A DNA stretch of 64,000 nt, taken from NCBI GenBank assembly GCA_964370715.1, contig CAYJKJ010000014.1, forward strand, positions 11,879 through 75,878. Direction: 5' to 3'. This document shows positions 52,716 to 60,784 of this stretch, one piece after another. Below the pieces are notes generated by a model. That model was not told the DNA's origin and ran no database searches. It saw nothing but the letters and a program-made list of their open reading frames with translations. How positions within the stretch are numbered: position 1 is the first letter of the stretch; the number at the start of each line of letters is the position of its first letter. A program made the position numbers and the translations under genes. The stretch is from CAYJAY01 sp964370715. Its GTDB lineage: Bacteria > Bacillota > Clostridia > Oscillospirales > Ruminococcaceae.

Positions 52716-52958
52716 TTATTTGTTTTCATATTCCAATATGTCACCGGGTTGACATTCGAGTAGTTCACATAATTTTTCAAGAGTAGAAAATCTTATTGCT
52801 TTGGCTTTGTTGTTTTTTAATATAGATAAATTGGCTTGTGTTATGCCAACTTGTTCAGCGAGATCCGAAAGCCCAATCTTCCGCTTTGCCATCATGACAT
52901 CAAGGTTAACAATTATTTTCATGATTTGAGCGACTTCCTCCTTATTATAATTTTGCAT
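52716..52958 (-). CDS. YozG-like Cro/CI-family HTH regulator
   Basis: An 80-residue protein dominated by an XRE helix-turn-helix: MAKRKIGLSDLAEQVGITQANLSILKNNKAKAIRF, then LCELLECQPGDILEYE. It matches the small regulators paired with DUF2975 membrane proteins. Homologues usually start at the internal Met (52922, KIIVNLDVMM), and AAGGAGG lies 14 bases before it, so the shorter 68-residue form is a serious alternative. It starts eight bases after the DUF2975 stop and probably controls this operon. Confidence 0.92.
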   Translation of the reverse strand: MQNYNKEEVAQIMKIIVNLDVMMAKRKIGLSDLAEQVGITQANLSILKNNKAKAIRFSTLEKLCELLECQPGDILEYENK

Positions 52959-52966
52959 CTTCTTTT

Positions 52967-53416
52967 CTATATCGTCATATCGCTGTCTTGTTTAAATTCT
53001 ACCGCTTTAGAAAAAAGATCTTTAAGGGTCAAGCAAAAAAGACCCGCCATTCCAAACACGGTAATTATTATTACCGTTGCAAACGTTGGAATAAAAAATA
53101 TCTTTACTATATATATCAAGGAGATAACAAAACAAACCCTCCCCATGTTTAAAAGATATGTTGTGTTTTTTTCTACAAAGGGATCGCTGTCTAGCGTTTT
53201 GTAGATCGATTTAAGATTGTATAGAATATAAATCGCACACATTCCGGAAATCAAAAGCATGAAGTTCATAAAATTATTATATTTTTGTTCAAGACCTACT
53301 AATGCATAAAAATATTCCGACCAAAGAGGAACAGTTAGAGTTACACCTATTCCGAAATAAAACATGAAACTAACAATCAGTTTTGTTACATTTTTCAATT
53401 TTTTGTTGGCAACCAT
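52967..53416 (-). CDS. DUF2975 membrane protein
   Basis: A 149-residue protein with four membrane helices, the spacing and the loop DPFVEKNTTYLLNMGRVCF being typical of DUF2975. It is the first gene of a minus-strand unit with the XRE regulator and the DUF4173 protein. Such pairs are thought to be signal-responsive, but no ligand is known. GGAGA lies eight bases before ATG 53416, and a consensus promoter lies just upstream. Confidence 0.9.
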   Translation of the reverse strand: MVANKKLKNVTKLIVSFMFYFGIGVTLTVPLWSEYFYALVGLEQKYNNFMNFMLLISGMCAIYILYNLKSIYKTLDSDPFVEKNTTYLLNMGRVCFVISLIYIVKIFFIPTFATVIIITVFGMAGLFCLTLKDLFSKAVEFKQDSDMTI

Positions 53417-53445
53417 TTTTTAATTCTCCGTTCATTGTTTTTTTT

Positions 53446-53474
53446 AGAATAACATGATATAATCTATTTGTCAA
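53446..53474 (-). promoter_or_regulatory. sigma-A promoter of the DUF2975 unit
   Basis: TTGACA (53474-53469), 17 bases, TATTCT (53451-53446) on the minus strand, starting transcription about 25 bases before the gene. Confidence 0.7.
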
Positions 53475-53583
53475 TAATAATATATCGTTATTCGATAAAT
53501 AAATAGCGTTTTGCGTTATGTCGATTATTTAGTCTTTATATTAAAAAAACTAAAAACTTAATAGAAAAGGAGCAAAATACAAA

Positions 53584-54312
53584 ATGAAGAAAAACACAAA
53601 AACAGCACTAGCTATTATAGCAATAATTATAATATCATTAATCTATACCATTCCAAGAATGTATGTACACAATGTATTCGATGAAATATATCATTCTTAT
53701 ATATCAAATTTTATGACAATAACAGACTTAGGAAATATCGAAAATGCCAATATCTCAAAAGGCGATGGTTGGCATACACCGAAAAGCCTATTAGGTATTT
53801 ATTACGACGAAGACTATTTATTGGATAACACCGACGTAACAATACAAATGTATACCGATGAAGAAATATTTGATATCGATATTATGGATATTTGGCTTAG
53901 CGTTACCTTCTTTGATTCAGATGATATAGAGCCATCTGAAGAGGGTGAAAATATCGAATGGAAAAGAGAAAGAATGGCGTTTTATTGCGAATATAACATA
54001 ATAACTAAAACACTAACGATTAAACCTATAACAATTTTTTCATCTTACCTTGATGAAAAATACCCCGAAAGATTTCCGGAAGAAATCGCCTTTGAAGACG
54101 AAGCCTCGCTGCTGGAGTTTTTCGAAATCCACGGCGTCACAAAAGAGGATCTGGACGAATACAAAGATTATCTTTTGAACGAAGTAATAATCGGAGGCTG
54201 GGTAGAGGGCAACAAAGGGCTAACCCGCTTTTCAAGCGAAGACCCGGGGGATTTTATAGTCATAGATAACAGCTATCAAAACCTTGGCGAGGAATGGCAG
54301 GGGGAGGATTAA
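53584..54312 (+). CDS. unrecognised membrane-anchored acidic protein
   Basis: A 242-residue protein with one N-terminal hydrophobic helix (TALAIIAIIIISLIYTI) and an acidic extracytoplasmic domain rich in Asp, Glu, Ile and aromatic residues. No cysteine lipobox is present. I do not recognise the family. AAAAGGAG lies well placed before ATG 53584. The gene opens the accessory region; a clear terminator follows it. Confidence 0.7.
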   Translation: MKKNTKTALAIIAIIIISLIYTIPRMYVHNVFDEIYHSYISNFMTITDLGNIENANISKGDGWHTPKSLLGIYYDEDYLLDNTDVTIQMYTDEEIFDIDIMDIWLSVTFFDSDDIEPSEEGENIEWKRERMAFYCEYNIITKTLTIKPITIFSSYLDEKYPERFPEEIAFEDEASLLEFFEIHGVTKEDLDEYKDYLLNEVIIGGWVEGNKGLTRFSSEDPGDFIVIDNSYQNLGEEWQGED

Positions 54313-54339
54313 AGGTTATTACGAATCTATTTAAAATTT

Positions 54340-54384
54340 AAACCGTATAGCGAAGCTAACTAAATGCTCCGTTATACGGTTTTT
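54340..54384 (+). terminator. terminator after the anchored acidic protein
   Basis: AAACCGTATA (54340-54349) pairs with TATACGGTTT (54373-54382), with a further CG/CG step inside, followed by T residues. Confidence 0.75.
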
Positions 54385-54545
54385 CATCTTATTAATTTTT
54401 AATGGAAAAGCCATTTATAAAGTTTTGCTTTTAAGATTTCCTTTTTTCTTTCTTTGTCATATTTCGCCTATCTCTTCGAGAATGGATATTTCCCTCGCTT
54501 CTCGTATTTTAGCCGTTTCAGATTGTTGCTCGAGTTTCTCGGTTC

Positions 54546-55493
54546 TTAGAAACTTTTGGTTGCCTTAGAAAGAACATTATTAATAAGCATCTTTAAAAAA
54601 ACATTTTCTTTAGTTGGCTTATCAAGCGTTTTAAAATATGTTCCTTTTCGGGTTTTAAGATAGACACGAATAAATTGACTATTGTAAAATGAACAATCCT
54701 CTTTCATTTTCATATATTTTAAAACTTGTGAACAACTTATAAACAAAGACTGCATGGCTTGCATAACGTCTTTGTCCTTTTTAAGGTCTACTAAAACATC
54801 TCCATTTCCATTGTATATATGGGTTGTTAAACCAAATAACAATACCAACGTTTTAGAAGTTCCATATAAAAGCCCGCTTTCGAAAGGAATATCTATAACC
54901 GCAAGGTATATCTGCTCATCGTTTTCAAGTTTTAAATTCATATCTATATTTGTATAGTTTATTGCATTTTCCCTAAGATTTAGATATTTCTCGGAAACTG
55001 AAAATAACGCTCGTTCTCTGTCTACTTCTTTTTGATCTTTCATTTGTACATACTCGCCGTTTTTCTTTAAATATATTATCGGAAACTCAGATTTAAAAAA
55101 AGGCAAGTTATCTTTTTTTATCAGTTCTTTAGTCATTTCTAAGGCAATATATATTTGCTTTGTGTCCAATGTCCAATCGTATTGGCAGATTTGCGAAAGT
55201 GACAGATGCCCGTGCGTGCGGTTGAATTCGTTAGAATTATAATCTTTAGTAACATTTTGTGGTGTAATCTTTTCATCAGCTATTTCAAAAATAGTAATAT
55301 GAAAAGACCTATCTTCGTGCAAAAATTCAATAATATATCTTGTTGGATTATGCCAAAAAATCAACCAGTGCCACCCTCGGTGATGTAAACCCTCTCGTTC
55401 TTCTACAAATATAATGTCATCTTTAAAAACATCAAAAAAAATGTTTTTTTCATGGTCTAAAATTTTATCTTTAGGGATTTTCTTTAATAGCAC
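54546..55493 (-). CDS. unrecognised soluble protein at the end of the array, possibly 5'-truncated
   Basis: A 315-residue cytosolic protein, rich in Lys, Ile and Leu, with an N-terminal Trp/His-rich stretch (GLHHRGWHWLIFWHNPTRY). I do not recognise it. GTG 55493 has GAGG about seven bases before. Yet the frame stays open and coding-like for 27 further codons upstream (FKKQKEKIFFEKWKEVYG) without a start codon, suggesting that the 5' end was cut by recombination. It is not clearly related in sequence to the three paralogues upstream. Position suggests an immunity or effector role, inferred only. Confidence 0.6.
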   Translation of the reverse strand: MLLKKIPKDKILDHEKNIFFDVFKDDIIFVEEREGLHHRGWHWLIFWHNPTRYIIEFLHEDRSFHITIFEIADEKITPQNVTKDYNSNEFNRTHGHLSLSQICQYDWTLDTKQIYIALEMTKELIKKDNLPFFKSEFPIIYLKKNGEYVQMKDQKEVDRERALFSVSEKYLNLRENAINYTNIDMNLKLENDEQIYLAVIDIPFESGLLYGTSKTLVLLFGLTTHIYNGNGDVLVDLKKDKDVMQAMQSLFISCSQVLKYMKMKEDCSFYNSQFIRVYLKTRKGTYFKTLDKPTKENVFLKMLINNVLSKATKSF

Positions 55494-55595
55494 GCCATAG
55501 ACCTCTTTCCATTTCTCGAAAAATATTTTTTCCTTTTGTTTTTTAAAGATATCGAACGATTAGGTTCGTTAGTTTATTCTAGAATGCCCAATTGT

Positions 55596-55706
55596 TTAAA
55601 AAGCTCTACATTCGGAGTTTTCGCCATGATTAAGTCTCTGTGACGCTATAGCTGTGTGCAATTTTCCTAGGGAAGGGTATTCAATAACAATTTCATTTAG
55701 CTTCAT
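55596..55706 (-). pseudogene. 5' stub of an array paralogue
   Basis: ATG 55706 opens a 36-codon frame (MKLNEIVIEYPSLGKL...) that matches the N-termini of the array proteins at 55896 (MLLKEIHLTYPLLEKL) and 59870 (MILREIEFYYPELRKY), then ends at TAA. The first two thirds lie in the 90-bp repeat. It overlaps the out-of-frame end of the previous copy (ATGAAGCTAAATGA). A truncated copy rather than a functional gene. Confidence 0.75.
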
Positions 55707-55724
55707 TTGCTTTTAATTTCTCCT
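55635..55724 (-). repeat. 90-bp array junction repeat, copy 1
   Basis: Matches 58842-58931 with only two mismatches (offset 3207). It spans the ribosome site and first 24 codons of an array paralogue. Confidence 0.93.
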
Positions 55725-55912
55725 CTACACTTATACAAATATCTTCTCCATTTGAAAATTCTAACATATCTTTGGTGATAACAACTTTTTCTAAATCTTT
55801 AATCGTTAAAAACTCTTTTTCGTATGAAGCTACTGTATTGTTGTTTGTTACAACATTTATTATTGATCTACCTTGATTTTTTCTTAATCTAATGCTTAGT
55901 TCAATTTCATCT
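55693..55912 (-). pseudogene. out-of-frame 3' end of the array paralogue at 55896
   Basis: In the frame one base off, the minus strand encodes about 70 further residues (QDEIELSIRLRK, then NNNTVASYEKEFLTIKDLEK and ICISVEEKLKANEAK), ending TGA at 55693. These match the C-terminus of the paralogue at 57787 (SYKRKSILPILTEEIKI, IFISVEECL). The frames would join if the A6 run near 55916-55921 had seven A, so the neighbouring gene is frameshifted by one base. Confidence 0.8.
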
Positions 55913-56807
55913 TGTATTTTTTATGAAAAATAAATCGATGTGAAACTGAGTCGATATTTTTGTCCCATCTTACTTTTGTTGTCATATTATTGTAGTTTGG
56001 AACGGAAGAAATAATGTCTAACCTTTTTTTTATTTCCTTATCAAAATCTTTTTTTCCATAAAAATCGCTTGGTAGTTGCTGCTTTGTTATGTAAAATGAG
56101 TTGTCAATATCCATTGAATATAACCTGTTTTGTTTTGAATGATATTCAACTTTTCGCTCAGCAACCCATGATAAAGTTCCGCCGAGAGGAGCAAAGCAAA
56201 ACTCGTCGGGCAGGGAAGTTTCAATCAATTGTTTTGTTAATATTTGCTTTTTATCTTTAACAACAAATAACAGTTGATATTGATTTATATCATGAACTCC
56301 CCATATTTCAGCCTTTAGACCCTCGGGGCTTTTCTTTTTTGTTACTATCAATTGTTTCAAATAGTTATCTTGGCGAACTTTTTCGCAAGCATTTCTAAAA
56401 CTATCGGTTTCTAAGTTGTTTTTAAGCAAAATTTCCGATATCGTTTGCTCTATAATATTTAAAATCAGCTTCTTTTTTTCACAGTTATCTAGATTAAAAT
56501 ACTCTTTATAATCAAGACAACATTTTGCGATGTATATATCCGAAAAATTTGTTATGTTATTCTCTTCGTTTTTTTGAGAACAATTTATAACTATTTTCCA
56601 AAAATCCCATTTTACTTTTGGTTTCCAATAGTATTCAACATGAGCGCAAATACATCGTGTTTGCATTCTAAAAACATAGTTATAATCATAGTATCCGTCT
56701 ATTAAACTTCTTTCAAACAAATTTGGATTTGAAAAGTTGCTTGCCGGTTCTACATATTTTAACTTTTCAAGTAAAGGATAAGTTAAATGTATTTCTTTAA
56801 GTAACAA
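55896..56807 (-). CDS. array paralogue B (unrecognised family), frameshifted near its 3' end
   Basis: A 303-residue soluble protein of the repeated family: N-terminal MLLKEIHLTYPLLEKL, the conserved YYWKPKVKWDFWKIVINC, DYKEYFNLDN, SFRNACEKVRQDNYL and GVHDINQYQLLFVVKDKK. TTG 56807 is the start, with GAGGTGG eight bases before. The last nine residues are a frameshift tail; the true C-terminus continues out of frame to 55693. I do not recognise a named domain. Neighbouring RHS remnants suggest it is an immunity protein for an RHS toxin, by analogy only. Repeated A run could allow phase variation. Confidence 0.7.
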   Translation of the reverse strand: MLLKEIHLTYPLLEKLKYVEPASNFSNPNLFERSLIDGYYDYNYVFRMQTRCICAHVEYYWKPKVKWDFWKIVINCSQKNEENNITNFSDIYIAKCCLDYKEYFNLDNCEKKKLILNIIEQTISEILLKNNLETDSFRNACEKVRQDNYLKQLIVTKKKSPEGLKAEIWGVHDINQYQLLFVVKDKKQILTKQLIETSLPDEFCFAPLGGTLSWVAERKVEYHSKQNRLYSMDIDNSFYITKQQLPSDFYGKKDFDKEIKKRLDIISSVPNYNNMTTKVRWDKNIDSVSHRFIFHKKYKMKLN

Positions 56808-56967
56808 ACTTTAATCCACCTCATCTTTCATACAATTTGAATATTCGTTTTTTGCCTCCTTGCGGCGTTACAATATATACCAATCTCGACTATAAAAAAT
56901 ACACAAATTGAATTTGAAACTTTGATATTAGATATAATCAATTTGCGCATAAACTTTTGAGTTAATT

Positions 56968-57549
56968 TCAATTCTGACTAGCCTCAAGTTTTTTGTTTAT
57001 ATATTCTAATCTTTTTAATTGTAACTTTGTTAGATGGCAGTAATGTTCAATGTATAAATCTCTCGCCTTTAAATATTGCTTGTTATTCCAATAACCATCG
57101 GCAGTTTTCATATCTTTTTCAAGTTCATATTTAATAGCAAATTCCTTAGATTTTTCTTCTCTTTGAACTTTAGTAAAAGTATAAATTTTTTCAAAGTTAT
57201 CACAACGGGTTATATCTATTTTTTCAAATACCGCTTTAAGCTTATTCGATAAATCAACTATTCCCTTTTCGGGGTCGGCTCCAACCATATACCGAGAAAA
57301 TCTTGTAATTTCACAAAATTTCAACGCTTCTGCTAAATAAAAATTTTTCTTTCCACTTTTAAATATACAATCCAATTCATGTACCGCAGGAGCGTAGAAT
57401 ATTTCGATATTATAGCAGTCTTTTTCATAGACAGCTGTAACCCCACCTATAAAACCACACGACATATCTTTATGGCTGTAAATTGCATTAAACCCCAATT
57501 CGTTCAGGAAAGATAGATGCTTTTCACAACAATCTTTAAACTTATTCAT
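56968..57549 (-). CDS. unrecognised soluble protein in the RHS-associated array
   Basis: A 193-residue cytosolic protein. The N-terminal half (FKDCCEKHLSFLNELGFNAI..., FIGGVTAVYEKDCYNIEIFY) has the look of small polymorphic-toxin immunity proteins that begin with a helix and a beta-rich segment; the C-terminal half is a Lys-rich helical repeat (DGYWNNKQYLKARDLYIEHY), TPR-like. I cannot name a family. GAGG lies seven bases before ATG 57549. It stands between the displaced RHS fragment and paralogue B. Confidence 0.65.
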   Translation of the reverse strand: MNKFKDCCEKHLSFLNELGFNAIYSHKDMSCGFIGGVTAVYEKDCYNIEIFYAPAVHELDCIFKSGKKNFYLAEALKFCEITRFSRYMVGADPEKGIVDLSNKLKAVFEKIDITRCDNFEKIYTFTKVQREEKSKEFAIKYELEKDMKTADGYWNNKQYLKARDLYIEHYCHLTKLQLKRLEYINKKLEASQN

Positions 57550-57711
57550 ATTTAAACCTCGGTTGCTATGTTAGTTTTATAATGACTATCGGCGCTGGGG
57601 CTTGATTGTGTTTAGTATCGCTATAGTTAATACTAAATTTTTAAAATATTTTATATAGGAGAACGCTTGATAAGGTTTAACTGCAACTTATTACTTGTTT
57701 CATATATTTCT

Positions 57712-57781
57712 CCTTGTTTCGTCGGGGGCGCTTTGCTCGGAAAGAACCTGGGCGTGTTCGAATGTTAGGTCATAGACATAT
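57712..57781 (-). pseudogene. displaced RHS core fragment
   Basis: 68 of 70 bases match 60390-60459 in the RHS remnant. The minus strand encodes YVYDLTFEHAQVLSEQSAPD and ETR, then leaves the RHS frame. The left part of the 237-base gap (57550-57711) shows nothing else; the fragment directly abuts the stop of the next gene. Confidence 0.9.
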
Positions 57782-57786
57782 TATGT

Positions 57787-58794
57787 TTACAAACATTCTT
57801 CAACCGAAATAAAGATTTCTTTAATCTCTTTGTTGTCAAATATAAATTTTGGTATTTTAATTTCTTCTGTCAATATAGGCAATATACTTTTACGTTTATA
57901 AGAAATTAAAGTTTCGTTGTTTCCGATTACTTTAATAACCGATTTCCAAAAAAATTTAGTAACATGGAATTTTACTTCAAAAAATCTTTCAACATTATCG
58001 GGAACAACTGTTTCAGGAACAATAAACTCAACATTTTGCTTAGCTTTGATATCTACTATTGTGCAGATATCATCAAGTGTACTGTTAACAATAATTAAGT
58101 TTCTTTTTGATAGCTCAGTAAATTTTTTTGAGGTAAAATAGTTATCTTCAAGAACTGTTTTTTCCAATGCAAAATTATTGTCTATGTCGACTGTGTAAGC
58201 AGTTTTTCGTCTAGTTGTATATATCGCTTTGTTTTTATCCCAAACAAGTTTTCCTTGTAACGAAACAAATCTTTCTGAACGCGGTAACTCAATCTCTATT
58301 TCTTGTTTAAATAATAAATTCTTTTTTTTGTCTTTAATAAGAAAATACAATCTAAAATCCAAAACGTCATGTATGGCGAGTATCTGAGCAAGCAACCCGT
58401 CGGCATTTTTTTTCTTTGCGAACAACCCTATATTTAAATAGTCTTCTTCTCTAACCTCTTCGCAAGCATTTTTAAATTCAATTGTTGATAAATTAAGCTC
58501 TTCTAAAGCTTTTAAAACATTTTCTTCAATAACCGATAATAAAAAAATTTTCTTTTCTTTATTATTAAGATTAAAAAAATATTTATAATCAAAACTACAT
58601 CCTATTTGGAAAATGTCTGAATGTTTATTATTGTATAGCTTTATTTCCTCGTTTGTATTAAAACAATTTATTTTTATTTTCCAAAAATTACAAGTCGGCC
58701 TTGGTTTCCAATAGCGAAGAATATGGTCAGTTACGCAAAATGCCTGTAATCTAAAGATATAGTCGTATGCCATAAGGTTATCTTCGTATGGCAT
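57787..58794 (-). CDS. array paralogue C (unrecognised family), chimeric 5' end
   Basis: A 335-residue member of the same family: RYWKPRPTCNFWKIKINCF, DYKYFFNLNNKEKK, EFKNACEEVREEDYL, HDVLDFRLYFLIKDKKKN, and a complete C-terminal domain ending IFISVEECL. ATG 58794 has no ribosome site, and homology to paralogue B extends 15 residues upstream in frame (EFNRSLMPYEDN versus LFERSLIDGYYD) without a start. The true 5' end has been replaced by a segment of another copy in a different frame, so it may not be translated as annotated. Same putative immunity role. Confidence 0.65.
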   Translation of the reverse strand: MPYEDNLMAYDYIFRLQAFCVTDHILRYWKPRPTCNFWKIKINCFNTNEEIKLYNNKHSDIFQIGCSFDYKYFFNLNNKEKKIFLLSVIEENVLKALEELNLSTIEFKNACEEVREEDYLNIGLFAKKKNADGLLAQILAIHDVLDFRLYFLIKDKKKNLLFKQEIEIELPRSERFVSLQGKLVWDKNKAIYTTRRKTAYTVDIDNNFALEKTVLEDNYFTSKKFTELSKRNLIIVNSTLDDICTIVDIKAKQNVEFIVPETVVPDNVERFFEVKFHVTKFFWKSVIKVIGNNETLISYKRKSILPILTEEIKIPKFIFDNKEIKEIFISVEECL

Positions 58795-58811
58795 AAGGCT
58801 GCGATTGAATT

Positions 58812-58913
58812 CTAAATTAATTTCCTTTTTTTGTAATTAAATCTCTGCGACGCTATAGCTGTGTACAATTTTCCTAGGGAAGGGTATTCAATAACAATTT
58901 CATTTAGCTTCAT
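58812..58913 (-). pseudogene. 5' stub of another array paralogue fused ahead of C
   Basis: ATG 58913 starts MKLNEIVIEYPSLGKLYTAI and stops after 33 codons at TAG, in a different frame from paralogue C. It carries the 90-bp junction repeat. The fusion looks like recombination between copies. Confidence 0.75.
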
Positions 58914-58931
58914 TTGCTTTTAATTTCTCCT
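58842..58931 (-). repeat. 90-bp array junction repeat, copy 2
   Basis: Same sequence as 55635-55724 apart from two substitutions; see the stub gene it encodes. Confidence 0.93.
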
Positions 58932-58979
58932 TTTTCTTCTATTTACCACGCAAAAATAAACTGTTTCAAATTTATTTTT

Positions 58980-59870
58980 TTAACGTTTTATAAAATAATT
59001 GCTTCGTTTAAAAGGTTTTGCCATAATATTTAGCGAAAACTCTTTGTTTATTTCATGAGCCAACATTCTGTCCTCGTCTGTCACGCAATTTATACCATTA
59101 ACGAGCACAATATTATCGCTACCATGTTCTTTGGTGATTTTGCAATCATCTTTTATATTTAGGGTATAAACAAATTGTTTGGGCGCTGTATAAACAAGAG
59201 TATTCAAATCAGTCCATTCAAGTTTTCCGGAATATCCTATAAATGCAAAAAATGCCGATGGAAGTTCAGCTTCAAACAATTTTTTTAATATTACATTCTT
59301 TTTTGTATCTTTGACAACAAAATAAAATTTGTAGTCCAAAGGATCGAAAACACCTATTACTTCGCCAATAAGCCGTTCGGGGCTTATTGCTCTTGCCCAG
59401 CGCTTCTCATTGACAAATTCAAGCTTTCTAACCTTTTCGCAAGCCGCTTCAAACCCTTCAATAGGTAGATTGTATTCCTCTAAGTATTTTGGCACTGTTT
59501 TCTCAATTGCATCTAACGTCATTATTTTTTTTCTAAGATTATCCGCTTTGAAAAACTCTTTGTAATTAAAATAACATAATTCCACATGAATAGTGCCCTT
59601 TGGGTATTCTACTTTTTTGAATGCGTCCTTTTTATCAAAGCACTGTATTTGCAGTTTCCAAAAAGGTCCTTTTACTTTAGGTTTCCAATGCTTCATAACA
59701 AGATTACATATACATTCTGTTTGGTTGAGAATCAACCAGTGATAATTACACCTGTCATTATTAAACCTATCTTTTTCTATATACTTTGAGGTTGTAAATT
59801 TTTTTGCGGTTTCTTTAATTTTATATTTTCTCAGTTCGGGATAATAAAACTCTATTTCTCTAAGTATCAT
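58980..59870 (-). CDS. array paralogue D (unrecognised family), short C-terminus
   Basis: A 296-residue member: MILREIEFYYPELRKYK start, KHWKPKVKGPFWKLQIQCF, NYKEFFKADN, GFEAACEKVRKLEFV, and VFDPLDYKFYFVVKDTKKN. ATG 59870 is chosen since AAAGGAG lies eight bases before it and the family N-terminus begins there; the longer frame from TTG 59963 is not supported. It ends soon after the point where paralogues B and C enter their last 60 residues, so the C-terminal domain is absent. It directly follows the RHS core remnant, the classical place of a cognate immunity gene. Confidence 0.7.
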   Translation of the reverse strand: MILREIEFYYPELRKYKIKETAKKFTTSKYIEKDRFNNDRCNYHWLILNQTECICNLVMKHWKPKVKGPFWKLQIQCFDKKDAFKKVEYPKGTIHVELCYFNYKEFFKADNLRKKIMTLDAIEKTVPKYLEEYNLPIEGFEAACEKVRKLEFVNEKRWARAISPERLIGEVIGVFDPLDYKFYFVVKDTKKNVILKKLFEAELPSAFFAFIGYSGKLEWTDLNTLVYTAPKQFVYTLNIKDDCKITKEHGSDNIVLVNGINCVTDEDRMLAHEINKEFSLNIMAKPFKRSNYFIKR

Positions 59871-59978
59871 TTTCAAAACTCCTTTATCATTTAGGTCTAA
59901 GTTGTAGTGGCATATCAAAACTTTCTTTACGTAGTATTTTAACGATATCTCGTTCAATATCAAAAGTTATCGTCGGGT

Positions 59979-60551
59979 CTACCCAAACCTATCCACCGCC
60001 ACCGCCCAGAAGAATAGCCCAAAATTCCCGCTCGGGTCAACCGTTATAACAGGGTTGTTGCCATAGGTATACCTGTCTTGGGTAACGGGATTTTCCGACG
60101 TTCCCATAAAGGCATCTTGCGTTGTAAACGAACCTATGCTCGGGTCATAGTGTCTTGCTCTTAGATATTGAAGTCCGTTTTGCGGCGTATACTGTTCGCC
60201 GTTATAGCCGAAAATTCGGTCGTCTTCCGGCTCGCCCGAAACTATATTTCCAAACGTATCGTATGAAAGCGTTGTAACGGTTTTTCCGTTTTCCGTTATC
60301 TCGGAGACCGAACCTCGCCCGTCATAGGAATATATCTCGAGAGTTTGTTGGTTTGCCGCTCTGCCCGATGCGCCTAAGCTTACTGAAGCCCTTGTTTCGT
60401 CGGGGGCGCTTTGCTCGGAAAGAACTTGGGTGTGTTCGAATGTTAGGTCATAGACATATCTTGTCGGCTCGAAATCCTCCGTAACTTCAAACCCGAAAGT
60501 TGCCGTTTGTTTGTCGCTTTCTGTCGATATCTTGGGAACAATTTCAGTATA
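59979..60551 (-). pseudogene. RHS repeat-associated core remnant
   Basis: A 190-codon minus-strand frame, without a start codon, encodes the C-terminal part of an RHS/YD-repeat protein: SYDGRGSVSEITENGKTV, LSYDTFGNIVSGEPEDDRIF, and the core end GLQYLRARHYDPSIGSFTTQ with NPVTQDRYTYGNNPV and DPSGNFG. It is cut upstream by a stop, and its variable toxin tip is missing beyond VAVDRFG. An intact gene would carry thousands of upstream bases of YD-repeats. A further 33-codon open stretch in another frame (59888-59989, ending SFDMPLQLRPK) may be the remains of the tip. Confidence 0.9.
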
Positions 60552-60784
60552 TCATGTTTCGGTATTTTTTGTAAATAATTCTTTTGGATCGCTCCAAACG
60601 CCCTTTGAAAGCTTGGTAAAACTTGCGGTGAAAGTAAAAAAACTAAACCCAAATATTGCAATAGGTTTTTTTTGCATGGTATAATATGAAAACAAATGTC
60701 GGATAACGGCAAAATCACAAATCCTGTGATCTTTAACAAGATAGATTTTAACCTCGAGGTTATTTTAAAAAATCGGAGGGAATT

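Noticed and set aside
59871..59963. 31-residue N-terminal extension of array paralogue D
   Set aside because: The extension starts at TTG without a ribosome site, its composition is unlike coding sequence, and family homology begins at ATG 59870 with a strong site. Its LNEI resemblance to family starts is probably chance.
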